Shown here: positions 25,133-32,993 of the stretch, piece by piece | Layout of the letters: each line of letters opens with the position of its first letter | Numbering within the stretch: position 1 is the stretch's first letter | Assembly: GCA_910584525.1 (NCBI GenBank) | Contig: CAJUAT010000019.1 | Span: 1-41,204, forward strand | DNA: 41,204 nt | Origin: an uncultured Muribaculaceae bacterium | GTDB taxonomy: Bacteria > Bacteroidota > Bacteroidia > Bacteroidales > Muribaculaceae | Direction of reading: 5' to 3' | Notes under the pieces: model-generated | The model's input: only the letters and a program-made list of their open reading frames with translations | Database searches by the model: none | What the model was told of the DNA's origin: nothing | Position numbers and translations under genes: made by a program

Positions 25133-26911
25133 ATGAGCGAACACCTCCTGAAATCAATTACCGCACTGTTTGTGGCACTGGCTCTCGGTCTGTCGCCATG
25201 CTGTTCGCGCGATGACTCATCGCGATATCCGGATGAGCTCAAGAAGTTGCAGAAGGTAGTACTCCCCGCTCTGCATGAGGGACGATACAATGAGGTGATA
25301 GCACACTCAAGACTCCTCCACGACAAGGTGGTCGGACACAACGATACAGTACAGGCGCTTGTGGCTCTTTATCTCGCCGAATCATATGCGCTTTTGGAGA
25401 ATGCCGACTCTGCCCGACATTACATGGCAGAGGTCGCACCCTTTCTGAATCATGTGGACGACCCGGTGATGAAAATCCTTTACTACAATATCAAAGGGTC
25501 GATGGCTCTCAAATACGACCTCGATTATCCGGGGAGCCTCGTCTCATATAATGAAGGATACCGAATCGCGAAAGAGAGCGGCAATATCCGTGGCCAGATT
25601 GCCATGCTCACCAGTATTGTCTACATCTATTATGTGCTCGATGATCCCCACGGCACCTCCTATGCCGAGGAAGCGAAGAAAATAATCGCTACGATGCCGG
25701 AGCGCGACACCATAGCCGAAGCGCAGGCGGGAATGGCCCTCGCCCTCACTCTCGCCACCAACCGACATCTCGATGATGCCCTCAACGAAATCAACCGTAC
25801 CGACACGCTCATACGCCGACGCTACCTTAACCAGCTGGCCACCCTCGCCATGGCGGTGAAAGGCGACATCCTTACCCTGATGCAGGATTACCCCGAAGCG
25901 GAAAAGGCTTACCGCGAAGCCTTGAGGTTCTCTCCTTATTCCGAACCGAGTTTCGCTGTCATGAGTCTTTATCGTTACGGTAACGAACGCCGGTTACGAG
26001 GTGATTTCCACGGAGCCGACAGCCTGTACAGAAAGGCTCTCGACACGTCGGTCAGATACAGGAATCTGGAATTTCGGGGCGACATCCTGCTGGCCCTCGC
26101 CAAAATGCACCTTGCCAACGGCGACAGATCGCAATCCCTGGCCTATTTCGCACGCTATCACAATCATATCGACAGCATGCAGAGCACCCGTAAAGTCCAG
26201 AACTTCAACAATGTGGTGCTGCAGAACAGCAAGCTGGAGAAACAGACAGAGGTGCAGAAATATAAAATAGCCTCCATGCGTACCCAGCGTATCGCCATAG
26301 TATCAATCACCCTCCTTGCGGCGCTGGTGGCCGTTATCGCGGTAATGGTATACTATTACTTGCGTCGCCGCAAAATAATCATGGCCCAGGCTCACCGGCT
26401 GATGATACAGGCTTCTTCGCAGCGGTTGCTTCCCTCATTTCCTTCCACGATTGTCGAAACCCATTACGAGAATGTGTCGGACAACGTGTGTCAGGACATT
26501 TCCGACAACAACGACAATTCCTGCAAGGAAACCAATTCTGACAAGGTGCTCGCCGATATATTTGCCACTATCGACGGACTGATGAGGACCAACCGAGTAT
26601 ACCTCGACAAAAACCTGTCGCTCGAGTCAATGGCCGAGCTCGTGGGTTCTAACCGCACTTATGTGTCAAAGGCTGTAAACAAATTTTCCGGAATCTCTTT
26701 CTCCCGATATGTGAATACTTATCGCATAGATGAGGCCATTAAAATCCTTAGCAATCCTGATGCCGACCTGCTTATCAAGGAACTTGCCGATAAAACAGGA
26801 TTCAGCTCCGACTCCGCCTTCTCAAAAATATTCAGAAAAGAGACCGGCATGACCCCTAAAGAATTCCGGCAGTCGGCGCTGCATATCACCAAAAAGAATT
26901 ATAATTCGTAA
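25133..26911 (+). CDS. Membrane-bound TPR-AraC transcription regulator
   Basis: A 592-residue one-protein signalling system. The N terminus has a signal or anchor segment (about 8-22) ending in SPCCSRDD, possibly a non-standard lipobox. TPR-like repeats (about 35-370) should lie outside the cytoplasm. One membrane helix (about 386-408) is followed by RRRK. A cytoplasmic AraC-type DNA-binding domain is at about 480-590, with SLESMAELVGSNRTYVSKAV and TGFSSDSAFSKIFRKETGMT. I prefer the ATG at 25133 over GTG at 25127. The signal and targets are unknown; the downstream secreted protein is a candidate. This architecture is common in Bacteroidales. Confidence 0.85.
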   Translation: MSEHLLKSITALFVALALGLSPCCSRDDSSRYPDELKKLQKVVLPALHEGRYNEVIAHSRLLHDKVVGHNDTVQALVALYLAESYALLENADSARHYMAEVAPFLNHVDDPVMKILYYNIKGSMALKYDLDYPGSLVSYNEGYRIAKESGNIRGQIAMLTSIVYIYYVLDDPHGTSYAEEAKKIIATMPERDTIAEAQAGMALALTLATNRHLDDALNEINRTDTLIRRRYLNQLATLAMAVKGDILTLMQDYPEAEKAYREALRFSPYSEPSFAVMSLYRYGNERRLRGDFHGADSLYRKALDTSVRYRNLEFRGDILLALAKMHLANGDRSQSLAYFARYHNHIDSMQSTRKVQNFNNVVLQNSKLEKQTEVQKYKIASMRTQRIAIVSITLLAALVAVIAVMVYYYLRRRKIIMAQAHRLMIQASSQRLLPSFPSTIVETHYENVSDNVCQDISDNNDNSCKETNSDKVLADIFATIDGLMRTNRVYLDKNLSLESMAELVGSNRTYVSKAVNKFSGISFSRYVNTYRIDEAIKILSNPDADLLIKELADKTGFSSDSAFSKIFRKETGMTPKEFRQSALHITKKNYNS

Positions 26912-26937
26912 AATTTACGAATTTACAATTCCCGGAT

Positions 26938-26968
26938 TTTGAATTTCATCTACATCTGTTTACTTTTG
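26938..26968 (+). promoter_or_regulatory. Promoter of the secreted multidomain protein
   Basis: TTTG (26938-26941), 19 bases, TACTTTTG (26961-26968): perfect spacing and match. The leader is about 105 nt and holds a TGCCT/AGGCA hairpin (26987-27002) and the 15-base motif at 27012. Confidence 0.83.
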
Positions 26969-27011
26969 TGGCACGAATAATCATCTGCCTCATCTTAGGC
27001 ATTGTTCTTTA

Positions 27012-27026
27012 GAGCGCGTTCCTTAA
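27012..27026 (+). repeat. GAGCGCGTTCCTTAA motif in a leader
   Basis: Exact copy of the 25051 motif, here downstream of the promoter and inside the 5' leader. It is flanked by CTTTA and TAAAG, which could pair around it. Confidence 0.6.
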
Positions 27027-27076
27027 AGAGCATTCTAACAGCAACTTCAATAACACACCAATCATAAACCAAGCTT

Positions 27077-30000
27077 ATGAAAAGAATCCTGACAACACTT
27101 GCGGTCACGTCCGTCGTGTCGCTGTCGGCGGTGGTACATGCGGCGGAGAACCTTCCGTTCACCCTGCTCCCCGAGGCTGAACAGGCGGCAATGTTTACCG
27201 TAAAAAATGCAAACAACGACGATGTCACATGGGTCTACGACCTGACGCGTAAAGCTTTCCACTATGCCGGCAACAAGAATCTTGCCGCCGACGACTGGCT
27301 ATTCCTGCCGCTTATTAACATCGTCGACACCACTATGTTCTATGAACTGGAATTTGACTCCTGGGTGACGCCCTACAAATTCTCCATAGCCACGGCACGC
27401 GACTTCAACAAGGTGGAAGCCTACCTGGGAAACTCTGCCGATCCGGCCTCGATGAATCTCCAGATATTGCCTACCGTTACTGTCAAGACCGACAGCACCG
27501 ACATGGTCACCCCCTATGCACGATTCCGGGTCAATGCCCCGGGCGTATATTGCATAGGAATAAGAGTCGTGTCCGACAAAAACAAGAAATATCTTAACGT
27601 CAACAATTTCCGTGTCAGACAGAGCCGTCTCTCCACCCGTGGACCTAAGGCGATCGACGACATCAAGGCTACTGCCGGTGCGAATGGCGCCTTGAACGCC
27701 ACCGTGGAATTCACCATGCCTTCAAAAGACAGCAACGACAGCGACCTCGTGGGAGATGTTACCGTCAAAATCAGTACTACCGTTGATGAGAAATCCGTCA
27801 GCGGCGCGCCCGGCTCCCGTCATTCGGTGACTGTAAACACTCCCCAGTCAAAAACCAACAATCTGAGCGTCATCACACTCTCGCCGTCTTGCGGCGCATT
27901 CTTGGGCATTCCGTCGGAAACATCGCTATGGACCGGTGTTGACATCCCGGGAAATGTCAGTGGCGTCACGATTACGGCTGATGAGACAAACATGGGGGCC
28001 ACAATATCATGGAATCCCATCACCACCGGGCAGAAAAACGGATATGTCGACCCATCCCAGATAAACTATCATCTCTATCAGAAAGGCACTCTTGTCTGGT
28101 CGCGCGTAGGACTGTTGGGCAAAAACATAACCTCGGCCAAATTCGGTGTCAAAGAGGATGCCGGTCAGAAGGTGATGAACATGACGGTTGTGGGTGAGAA
28201 CGGCGCCGGTTTCGGCAATCCGGTGGGTGGTTACCTCGAAGCCCTTGGTAAGCCCATCGAGCTCCCCGCAAGAGAAAAATATACATCGGCGAGCGGCGGC
28301 AGCTATCCTCAGCTGGTAGTGGGATACAACGGTGCGAAAGCTCCCTCGTTCGGCTACAAGGACCCTGCCAAAGTCAATGCCGACTATGCCGATGAATCGG
28401 TTCCTTTCGCCTATACCGCAGTATGCGCGGCAAACTCCACCGGACTGATACGCTTGCCCAAATTTTCGACAAAAGGAGCCAGGTCGGTAGTCTTCATGCC
28501 TAAAATATATCGCGGCTCTTGCGAAAACCTCGTGGTAAAGGTGCGGGCATTCGGCATGGATGAAGTGGAGATTTTCAACCTCGCGAATGAGGAATCCACC
28601 GTCGCCACAGGCTATCAGTCTTTCACCATAGCATTGCCCGAACAGTTCCAGGACAAGAATTGGGTGCAGGTCTGCCTCTATCCTCAGTTCACTGCCGAGA
28701 AACCCAATTTCATCCTCGCCGGATACGACATGCTCAATATGGTCGATAACGACATATGCGTCAAGTCGGTGACGGCTCCCCATAAGGCCACGGTCGGCAG
28801 CAAATATGAGGTAGACGTGACTTATACCAATATCGGCATGAAGGCTATCAACAACTATACAGTAGAGCTTTTCGACGGCACTACGCTTATCGGCTCTTTC
28901 GAAGGTCATGACCTTGCTCCCGACAGTGTGGCTTCCCATACTTTCGAGGCGCTCATGTCGCCGCTCGCCAAAGAGGATATCAAGCTCTGCGTCAAGGCCA
29001 CATGCCCCGCCGACGCCAATCCCGACAACAATGTGAGCGAAGAGGTATCCGTGAGCCCTGTCGGTTCGCCACTCCCGGTGGCCGTGAACCTGAGGGCCGT
29101 ATGCAATGCCGACGGCAACTCGCTGAATCTCTCTTGGGATAAGCCTGACATGACTGTCGGCGCCCCCTCCGAAATCGTGGAATCATTCGAGGATGCCGCT
29201 CCCTTTGCCACTAAGTTCGGCAACTGGGAATTCGTGGATGTTGACCGCAAACCTGTAGGCGGTTTCAAAGACATCGACATTCCGGGCATTACTGTCGGAG
29301 CCTCACCCTACAGCTATGGCATATGGAACGCCGAACAGCTCGGCAACAGCACCTTCAAGGCTCACAGCGGCACTCAATACCTTTTCTCTATGGCTTGCTA
29401 TGACCGTACCGCCTGTGACGACTGGGCAATCTCGCCGCGACTCTCGGGTCTGCAGCAGACTGTCAGCTTCTACGCCAGAAGTTATGCCTCCTCAAATCCG
29501 GAGACCATCGAGATCCTTTACAGCACAGGAAGCACCGAACCTTCCGATTTCGTAAAATTAGAGAATATCGGAGGCGTTGTACCGAATACATGGACTCTTT
29601 ATAAAGTCGACCTTCCTTCGGGTGCCCGGAGATTCGCTATCCGCAAATGCTCCGAGAATGCCGGTATGCTGATGGTCGACGATGTCACCATGACCATAGA
29701 ACCAGCCGTGTCCGACGACCTTGAGCTCACCGGCTATGACGTATACCGCGACGGCAGAAAGGTCAACGAGGCTCTTCTCCCCGATTCCGCTTTCAATGAC
29801 AAAGACGTGACCGAAGGCTCAACTTACGGCTATCAGGTTGTGGCTGTCTATAATAAAGGCATGTCGGGTCCGAGCGAGACTCTCAGCACCATATACACTC
29901 CGTCGGGAACCGACCTTCCTGAAGCGGGCCGCATAGTTGCCGGAAAGGGCTTTGTACGCATTGAGGGATTCGAGGGTCAGACAATCCATATCTTCGGCGC

Positions 30001-30115
30001 CGACGGCCTGCAGCTCGGAAGCTGCTATTCCGACGGCTCTGAAATATTCAATCTGCCTGCAGGCATATATATCGTGAAGACTCCGTCCACCGTCGTAAAG
30101 GTACATGTACGGTAA
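27077..30115 (+). CDS. Secreted multidomain surface protein with Fn3, CARDB-like and anchor-J-like domains
   Basis: A 1012-residue exported protein, function unknown. Signal peptide 1 to about 22. The first 200 residues are beta-rich without a clear family. A fibronectin III-like domain is near 300-395, and a CARDB-like domain at about 565-660. A jelly-roll of the choice-of-anchor J/MAM type follows at about 700-875 (ESFEDAAPFA through DWAISPRLSG). Then come an Fn3 domain (about 884-941) and a C-terminal segment (about 950-1012) of the type IX secretion sorting kind, ending in GIYIVKTPSTVVKVHVR. It is therefore probably a T9SS cargo displayed on the surface. It follows the TPR-AraC gene with its own promoter and ends at a strong terminator. 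Confidence 0.75.
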   Translation: MKRILTTLAVTSVVSLSAVVHAAENLPFTLLPEAEQAAMFTVKNANNDDVTWVYDLTRKAFHYAGNKNLAADDWLFLPLINIVDTTMFYELEFDSWVTPYKFSIATARDFNKVEAYLGNSADPASMNLQILPTVTVKTDSTDMVTPYARFRVNAPGVYCIGIRVVSDKNKKYLNVNNFRVRQSRLSTRGPKAIDDIKATAGANGALNATVEFTMPSKDSNDSDLVGDVTVKISTTVDEKSVSGAPGSRHSVTVNTPQSKTNNLSVITLSPSCGAFLGIPSETSLWTGVDIPGNVSGVTITADETNMGATISWNPITTGQKNGYVDPSQINYHLYQKGTLVWSRVGLLGKNITSAKFGVKEDAGQKVMNMTVVGENGAGFGNPVGGYLEALGKPIELPAREKYTSASGGSYPQLVVGYNGAKAPSFGYKDPAKVNADYADESVPFAYTAVCAANSTGLIRLPKFSTKGARSVVFMPKIYRGSCENLVVKVRAFGMDEVEIFNLANEESTVATGYQSFTIALPEQFQDKNWVQVCLYPQFTAEKPNFILAGYDMLNMVDNDICVKSVTAPHKATVGSKYEVDVTYTNIGMKAINNYTVELFDGTTLIGSFEGHDLAPDSVASHTFEALMSPLAKEDIKLCVKATCPADANPDNNVSEEVSVSPVGSPLPVAVNLRAVCNADGNSLNLSWDKPDMTVGAPSEIVESFEDAAPFATKFGNWEFVDVDRKPVGGFKDIDIPGITVGASPYSYGIWNAEQLGNSTFKAHSGTQYLFSMACYDRTACDDWAISPRLSGLQQTVSFYARSYASSNPETIEILYSTGSTEPSDFVKLENIGGVVPNTWTLYKVDLPSGARRFAIRKCSENAGMLMVDDVTMTIEPAVSDDLELTGYDVYRDGRKVNEALLPDSAFNDKDVTEGSTYGYQVVAVYNKGMSGPSETLSTIYTPSGTDLPEAGRIVAGKGFVRIEGFEGQTIHIFGADGLQLGSCYSDGSEIFNLPAGIYIVKTPSTVVKVHVR

Positions 30116-30141
30116 ACATTATCCATCTTGTCAGAATCAGG

Positions 30142-30169
30142 AGGAGCGGCCCGATGCCGCTCCTTTTTA
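30142..30169 (+). terminator. Intrinsic terminator after the secreted protein
   Basis: AGGAGCGGC (30142-30150) and GCCGCTCCT (30156-30164) form a perfect 9-bp stem around a five-base loop, followed by TTTTAT. Confidence 0.9.
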
Positions 30170-30216
30170 TTGTGCATTTACAATCTTGCTGTTCTCGGCC
30201 TATCACATTTTTGGGA

Positions 30217-30240
30217 ATCACGGAACTGAACCGGAACTGC
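30217..30240 (-). repeat. Dispersed 24-bp repeat, copy 1
   Basis: On the minus strand this begins GCAGTTCCGGTTCAGTTC and matches the plus-strand copy at 40061-40084 in 23 of 24 positions. It contains its own repeat of CAGTTCCG. It also supplies the left arm of the inverted repeat at 30229-30273. Confidence 0.85.
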
Positions 30241-30273
30241 ACAGAGAGCTTACAGTAAGGTGCAGTTCCGGTT
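30229..30273. repeat. 14-bp perfect inverted repeat with 17-base loop
   Basis: AACCGGAACTGCAC (30229-30242) is the exact reverse complement of GTGCAGTTCCGGTT (30260-30273). It lies between the preceding terminator and the mdh promoter. There is no T run, so it is not a second terminator. It may be a regulator site or a small repeat element. Confidence 0.85.
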
Positions 30274-30303
30274 TAGAGTAGGCACTCAAAATTAACTCCG
30301 CCC

Positions 30304-30357
30304 ATTCCTTAATAATTGTGGAATAATTGTGGATTAAAGAAAAATTTCTTAAATTTG
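30304..30357 (+). promoter_or_regulatory. mdh promoter with 11-bp tandem repeat
   Basis: TAAATTTG (30350-30357) is a perfect -7 box; ATTG (30326-30329) lies 20 bases upstream as an imperfect -33 box. AATAATTGTGG occurs twice in tandem (30311-30321, 30322-30332) across the -33 region, one helical turn apart. ATTCCTTAA (30304-30312) overlaps the first repeat. The transcript should start near 30361. Confidence 0.7.
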
Positions 30358-30360
30358 CGC

Positions 30361-30480
30361 ATGTGTTTCAAACATCATCGGTCATGGGATGTAATATCTG
30401 TGACGGTTGATGCGAACACACATCCAGACCCCCTATGGCATGCAGCTTCAGAGGGTCTGATACCGGAAAAACAAGTATAA
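30361..30480 (+). other. 39-codon leader ORF upstream of mdh
   Basis: An ATG at the predicted transcription start opens a 39-codon frame (MCFKHHRSWDVISVTVDANT at its start) with a TAA at 30478-30480, 20 bases before the mdh ATG. Inside lies a CAGACCC (30425-30431) / GGGTCTG (30453-30459) hairpin. It may be a leader peptide or chance. Confidence 0.3.
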
Positions 30481-30500
30481 CCCATAAATAACAGGAAGAA

Positions 30501-31514
30501 ATGGAATTTCTCACAAATGAAAAGCTTCTTATAGTAGGTGCTGCCGGCATGATCGGTTCCAACATGGCCCAGACAGCGCTTATGATGCGTCTGACCCCCA
30601 ACATCTGCCTCTACGACCCCTATGCAAAAGGTCTGGAAGGCGTGGCTGAAGAGATGCTGCAGTGCGGCTTCGAGGGTGTCAACATCACATATACCGACGA
30701 CATCGAGACAGCTTTCACCGATGCCAAGTATATCGTAAGCTCTGGCGGTGCTCCCCGCAAGGCCGGCATGACCCGCGAAGACCTGCTGGCAGGCAACTGC
30801 AAGATTGCCGAGGACTTCGGCAAGAACGTGCGTAAATACTGCCCCGATGTAAAACATATCGTTGTGATTTTCAACCCGGCCGACATCACCGGTCTGGTAA
30901 CGCTTCTCTACAGCGGCGTCAAGCCGAGCTGCGTCACCACTCTGGCCGCTCTCGACAGCACACGTCTGCGCAACGAGCTCGCCAAATGGTTCAAGATCGC
31001 TCCCGATGCCATCACCAACGCCCGCACATATGGCGGCCACGGCGAACAGATGGCTGTCTTCGAGAGCACCGTCAAAGTCAACGGCAAGCCCCTCAGCGAA
31101 ATCATCGGCACCGAGGCTCTTCCCGACAATGAGTGGGAGGCCATGAAGGTTCGCGTGATCCAGGGTGGCAAGAACATCATCGAGCTCCGCGGCCGCAGCT
31201 CTTTCCAGAGCCCCGCTTACCTCTCCGTGGAGATGATTGCCGCTGCCATGGGTGGCCCCGCTTTCCGCTGGCCCGCTGGCGTGTATGTCAACGACAAGAA
31301 GTTCCACAACATCATGATGGCCATGGAGACTACCATCGACAAGAATGGTGTCAGCTTCAAGGTGGCCGAAGGCACTCCCGAAGAGAACGCCGAGCTGGAG
31401 AACAGCTACAAGCACCTCTGCACGCTCCGCGACGAGGTGATAAGCCTCGGCATCATGCCTCCCATCGACAAATGGGGCGAATACAACCCCTATCTCGTGG
31501 AAGAAACCAACTGA
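30501..31514 (+). CDS. mdh: Malate dehydrogenase
   Basis: NAD-dependent lactate/malate dehydrogenase family enzyme, 337 residues. It interconverts malate and oxaloacetate on the reductive branch leading to succinate and propionate. The nucleotide fold has GAAGMIGS (13-20). Substrate-binding residues are Arg86 and Arg92 (APRKAGMTR), Asn125 (NPAD) and Arg155; catalytic His180 sits in GGHGEQM. The Arg at 86 favours malate over lactate. It is about 25 residues longer than common bacterial MDHs. It is monocistronic, with a leader of about 140 nt and a bidirectional terminator. Confidence 0.9.
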   Translation: MEFLTNEKLLIVGAAGMIGSNMAQTALMMRLTPNICLYDPYAKGLEGVAEEMLQCGFEGVNITYTDDIETAFTDAKYIVSSGGAPRKAGMTREDLLAGNCKIAEDFGKNVRKYCPDVKHIVVIFNPADITGLVTLLYSGVKPSCVTTLAALDSTRLRNELAKWFKIAPDAITNARTYGGHGEQMAVFESTVKVNGKPLSEIIGTEALPDNEWEAMKVRVIQGGKNIIELRGRSSFQSPAYLSVEMIAAAMGGPAFRWPAGVYVNDKKFHNIMMAMETTIDKNGVSFKVAEGTPEENAELENSYKHLCTLRDEVISLGIMPPIDKWGEYNPYLVEETN

Positions 31515-31533
31515 TTCATCAACTACCCCCAAT

Positions 31534-31564
31534 AAAAAAGAGCGGCCTCCGGTCGCTCTTTTTT
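31534..31564. terminator. Bidirectional terminator between mdh and the lipoprotein gene
   Basis: AGAGCGGCC (31539-31547) and GGTCGCTCT (31551-31559) pair with one G-U around a three-base loop. An A run (31534-31539) lies on the left and a T run (31559-31564) on the right, so it can stop both convergent genes. Confidence 0.88.
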
Positions 31565-31582
31565 ATTGATAGGCAGTATCTA

Positions 31583-32053
31583 TTATTTCTGCTTGGTGCC
31601 CATGTAGGATATTGACGTATAAGGACCAGGCTTCGTGCCGGCAGGAAGCTCGGTGCTGTCGCCGACAACCGTCACTTTGTATTCCAGAATGCCGTAGGCC
31701 AGCGACTTGTCCTCCTGCGCTATGTCCATGTATATCGACAGCACATGACGTCCCGGCTTCGGAAAATCCATCATGATGTTCACGCCGAACGGCGCTATCG
31801 GATTCCACGTCACCAACAGCCCATCCCACATATAGCTCACGTTGGTGATGATGGCATTCTTATTGTCGTTGCCCCTTACGGCCACGCCCTTAACTTTCAG
31901 CGTGTCGCCCTGAACCACATACAGCGTGTTCTCCGCCGACACCACATTATCGAAACTCACCGCGATATCCACATCGGGCAGATCATCCTCGCTGCTGCAT
32001 GAGACCATAAAGCCCAACGGCAACAGCAACAACAGGTAAAGCAATTTTTTCAT
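31583..32053 (-). CDS. Predicted surface lipoprotein
   Basis: A 156-residue protein of unknown function. Signal peptide II: hydrophobic Leu-rich core and lipobox FMVSC with lipidated Cys19. The residues after the Cys are SSEDD, acidic like the Bacteroides lipoprotein export signal, so it is probably surface-exposed. The remainder is beta-rich (for example VQGDTLKVKGVAV and GRHVLSIYMDI), suggesting an immunoglobulin-like or PKD-like fold. It follows DUF4491 by 72 bp with no clear promoter between, so it may be the last gene of the nonulosonic-acid transcript. Confidence 0.75.
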   Translation of the reverse strand: MKKLLYLLLLLPLGFMVSCSSEDDLPDVDIAVSFDNVVSAENTLYVVQGDTLKVKGVAVRGNDNKNAIITNVSYMWDGLLVTWNPIAPFGVNIMMDFPKPGRHVLSIYMDIAQEDKSLAYGILEYKVTVVGDSTELPAGTKPGPYTSISYMGTKQK

Positions 32054-32125
32054 AGCGTTCTATTTCGTTTGGAAAGCAGACCCATATCGGTCTACAATGT
32101 GATAACATCTTCCCGGGCCGATTTG

Positions 32126-32446
32126 TTAGTCACGGGCCTTGGAGCGTCGGGGATTCGCCGGGAACCATCCCTTCCTGACCCTCTCCACCTGCTCGTTGAT
32201 TTCCTTGATACCCCAGAAGAAACTGAATGCAGCCACGCCCAATATCGGCGACCATACCCCCGACTGCGTCAGCAACGCCAACACCGTGAATACCACTCCC
32301 CCAATGCCGAAAAACCATCGCATGGCACGCGCTCCGAAATAATACTCTCCCTTGATCACTATCGGATGACACAACCCGATTATCAGAAACGTGGCCAGCC
32401 CGATGCCGAGTCCCGCGAAATTCAACGTTATTCCCGCTATTTCCAT
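32126..32446 (-). CDS. DUF4491 family membrane protein
   Basis: A 106-residue protein with three membrane helices (about 5-25, 40-60, 65-85). The DUF4491 pattern is clear: GLATFLIIGLCHPIVIKGEYYFG, read as its two halves, and a C terminus EQVERVRKGWFPANPRR. The start at 32446 gives the normal N terminus; a frame from 32560 would run into the phosphatase gene. It lies 10 bp after the HAD phosphatase, as last or next-to-last gene of the operon. Function unknown. Confidence 0.85.
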   Translation of the reverse strand: MEIAGITLNFAGLGIGLATFLIIGLCHPIVIKGEYYFGARAMRWFFGIGGVVFTVLALLTQSGVWSPILGVAAFSFFWGIKEINEQVERVRKGWFPANPRRSKARD

Positions 32447-32456
32447 ATACGCACAG

Positions 32457-32993
32457 TCAGTTTTTCTGGTCGGCGATAATGGCTTCCAGTACGTTGGCGA
32501 AGATGCCCGCCTCCGTAAGAATGCTCTCCACATACTCCCGGAAAGCGCCATGGCCGCCATGAACCTTCCCCTGATACTTCACACATTCCTTGACATAATC
32601 GGGAGTGTTTACCGGGCAACCGCTCCAGCCCGCCTCGCGCAGCAAGGGAAGATCGTTGATATCGTCGCCTATGAATGCCACATCCTCCATGCCGATGCCC
32701 CGCTCCTGACAAAGCTGCCGGGTAAGCGCCAGCTTGTCGTGAACCCCGAGAAAGCACATGTCGATCTTCAGTTTCAGCGCCCTGCGCCTCACTATCTCGG
32801 TGTTCTCGCCGGTCATGATGGCCAACGGTATGCCCAGCTTGCGGAGATAGGCCACGCCCCACCCATCCTTCACGCAGAACCGTTTCATCACATCACCCTC
32901 GGCTGTATAATACATCCCTCCGTCGGTCATCACTCCGTCGATATCGGTCACCACCAAGCGGGGAAGTCTCACATCGCTCATATCCATTGTCAT
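32457..32993 (-). CDS. KdsC-like HAD phosphatase (nonulosonate 9-phosphate type)
   Basis: A 178-residue type-C0 HAD phosphatase. Motif I is DIDGVMTDGG (nucleophile Asp17, acid Asp19), motif II MTGENTEIV, the Lys is in HDKLALT, and motif III is GDDINDL. The family contains KdsC (KDO 8-phosphate) and the Bacteroides KDN 9-phosphate phosphatase. Because the gene overlaps a NeuB-type synthase by four bases, a nonulosonic-acid 9-phosphate substrate is more likely than KDO 8-phosphate. No kdsA or kdsB is present. Cytoplasmic. Confidence 0.82.
   Translation of the reverse strand: MTMDMSDVRLPRLVVTDIDGVMTDGGMYYTAEGDVMKRFCVKDGWGVAYLRKLGIPLAIMTGENTEIVRRRALKLKIDMCFLGVHDKLALTRQLCQERGIGMEDVAFIGDDINDLPLLREAGWSGCPVNTPDYVKECVKYQGKVHGGHGAFREYVESILTEAGIFANVLEAIIADQKN

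Noticed and set aside
30375..31532. 385-codon open frame on the minus strand
   Set aside because: Antisense to mdh and crossing its promoter and terminator; a shadow frame.
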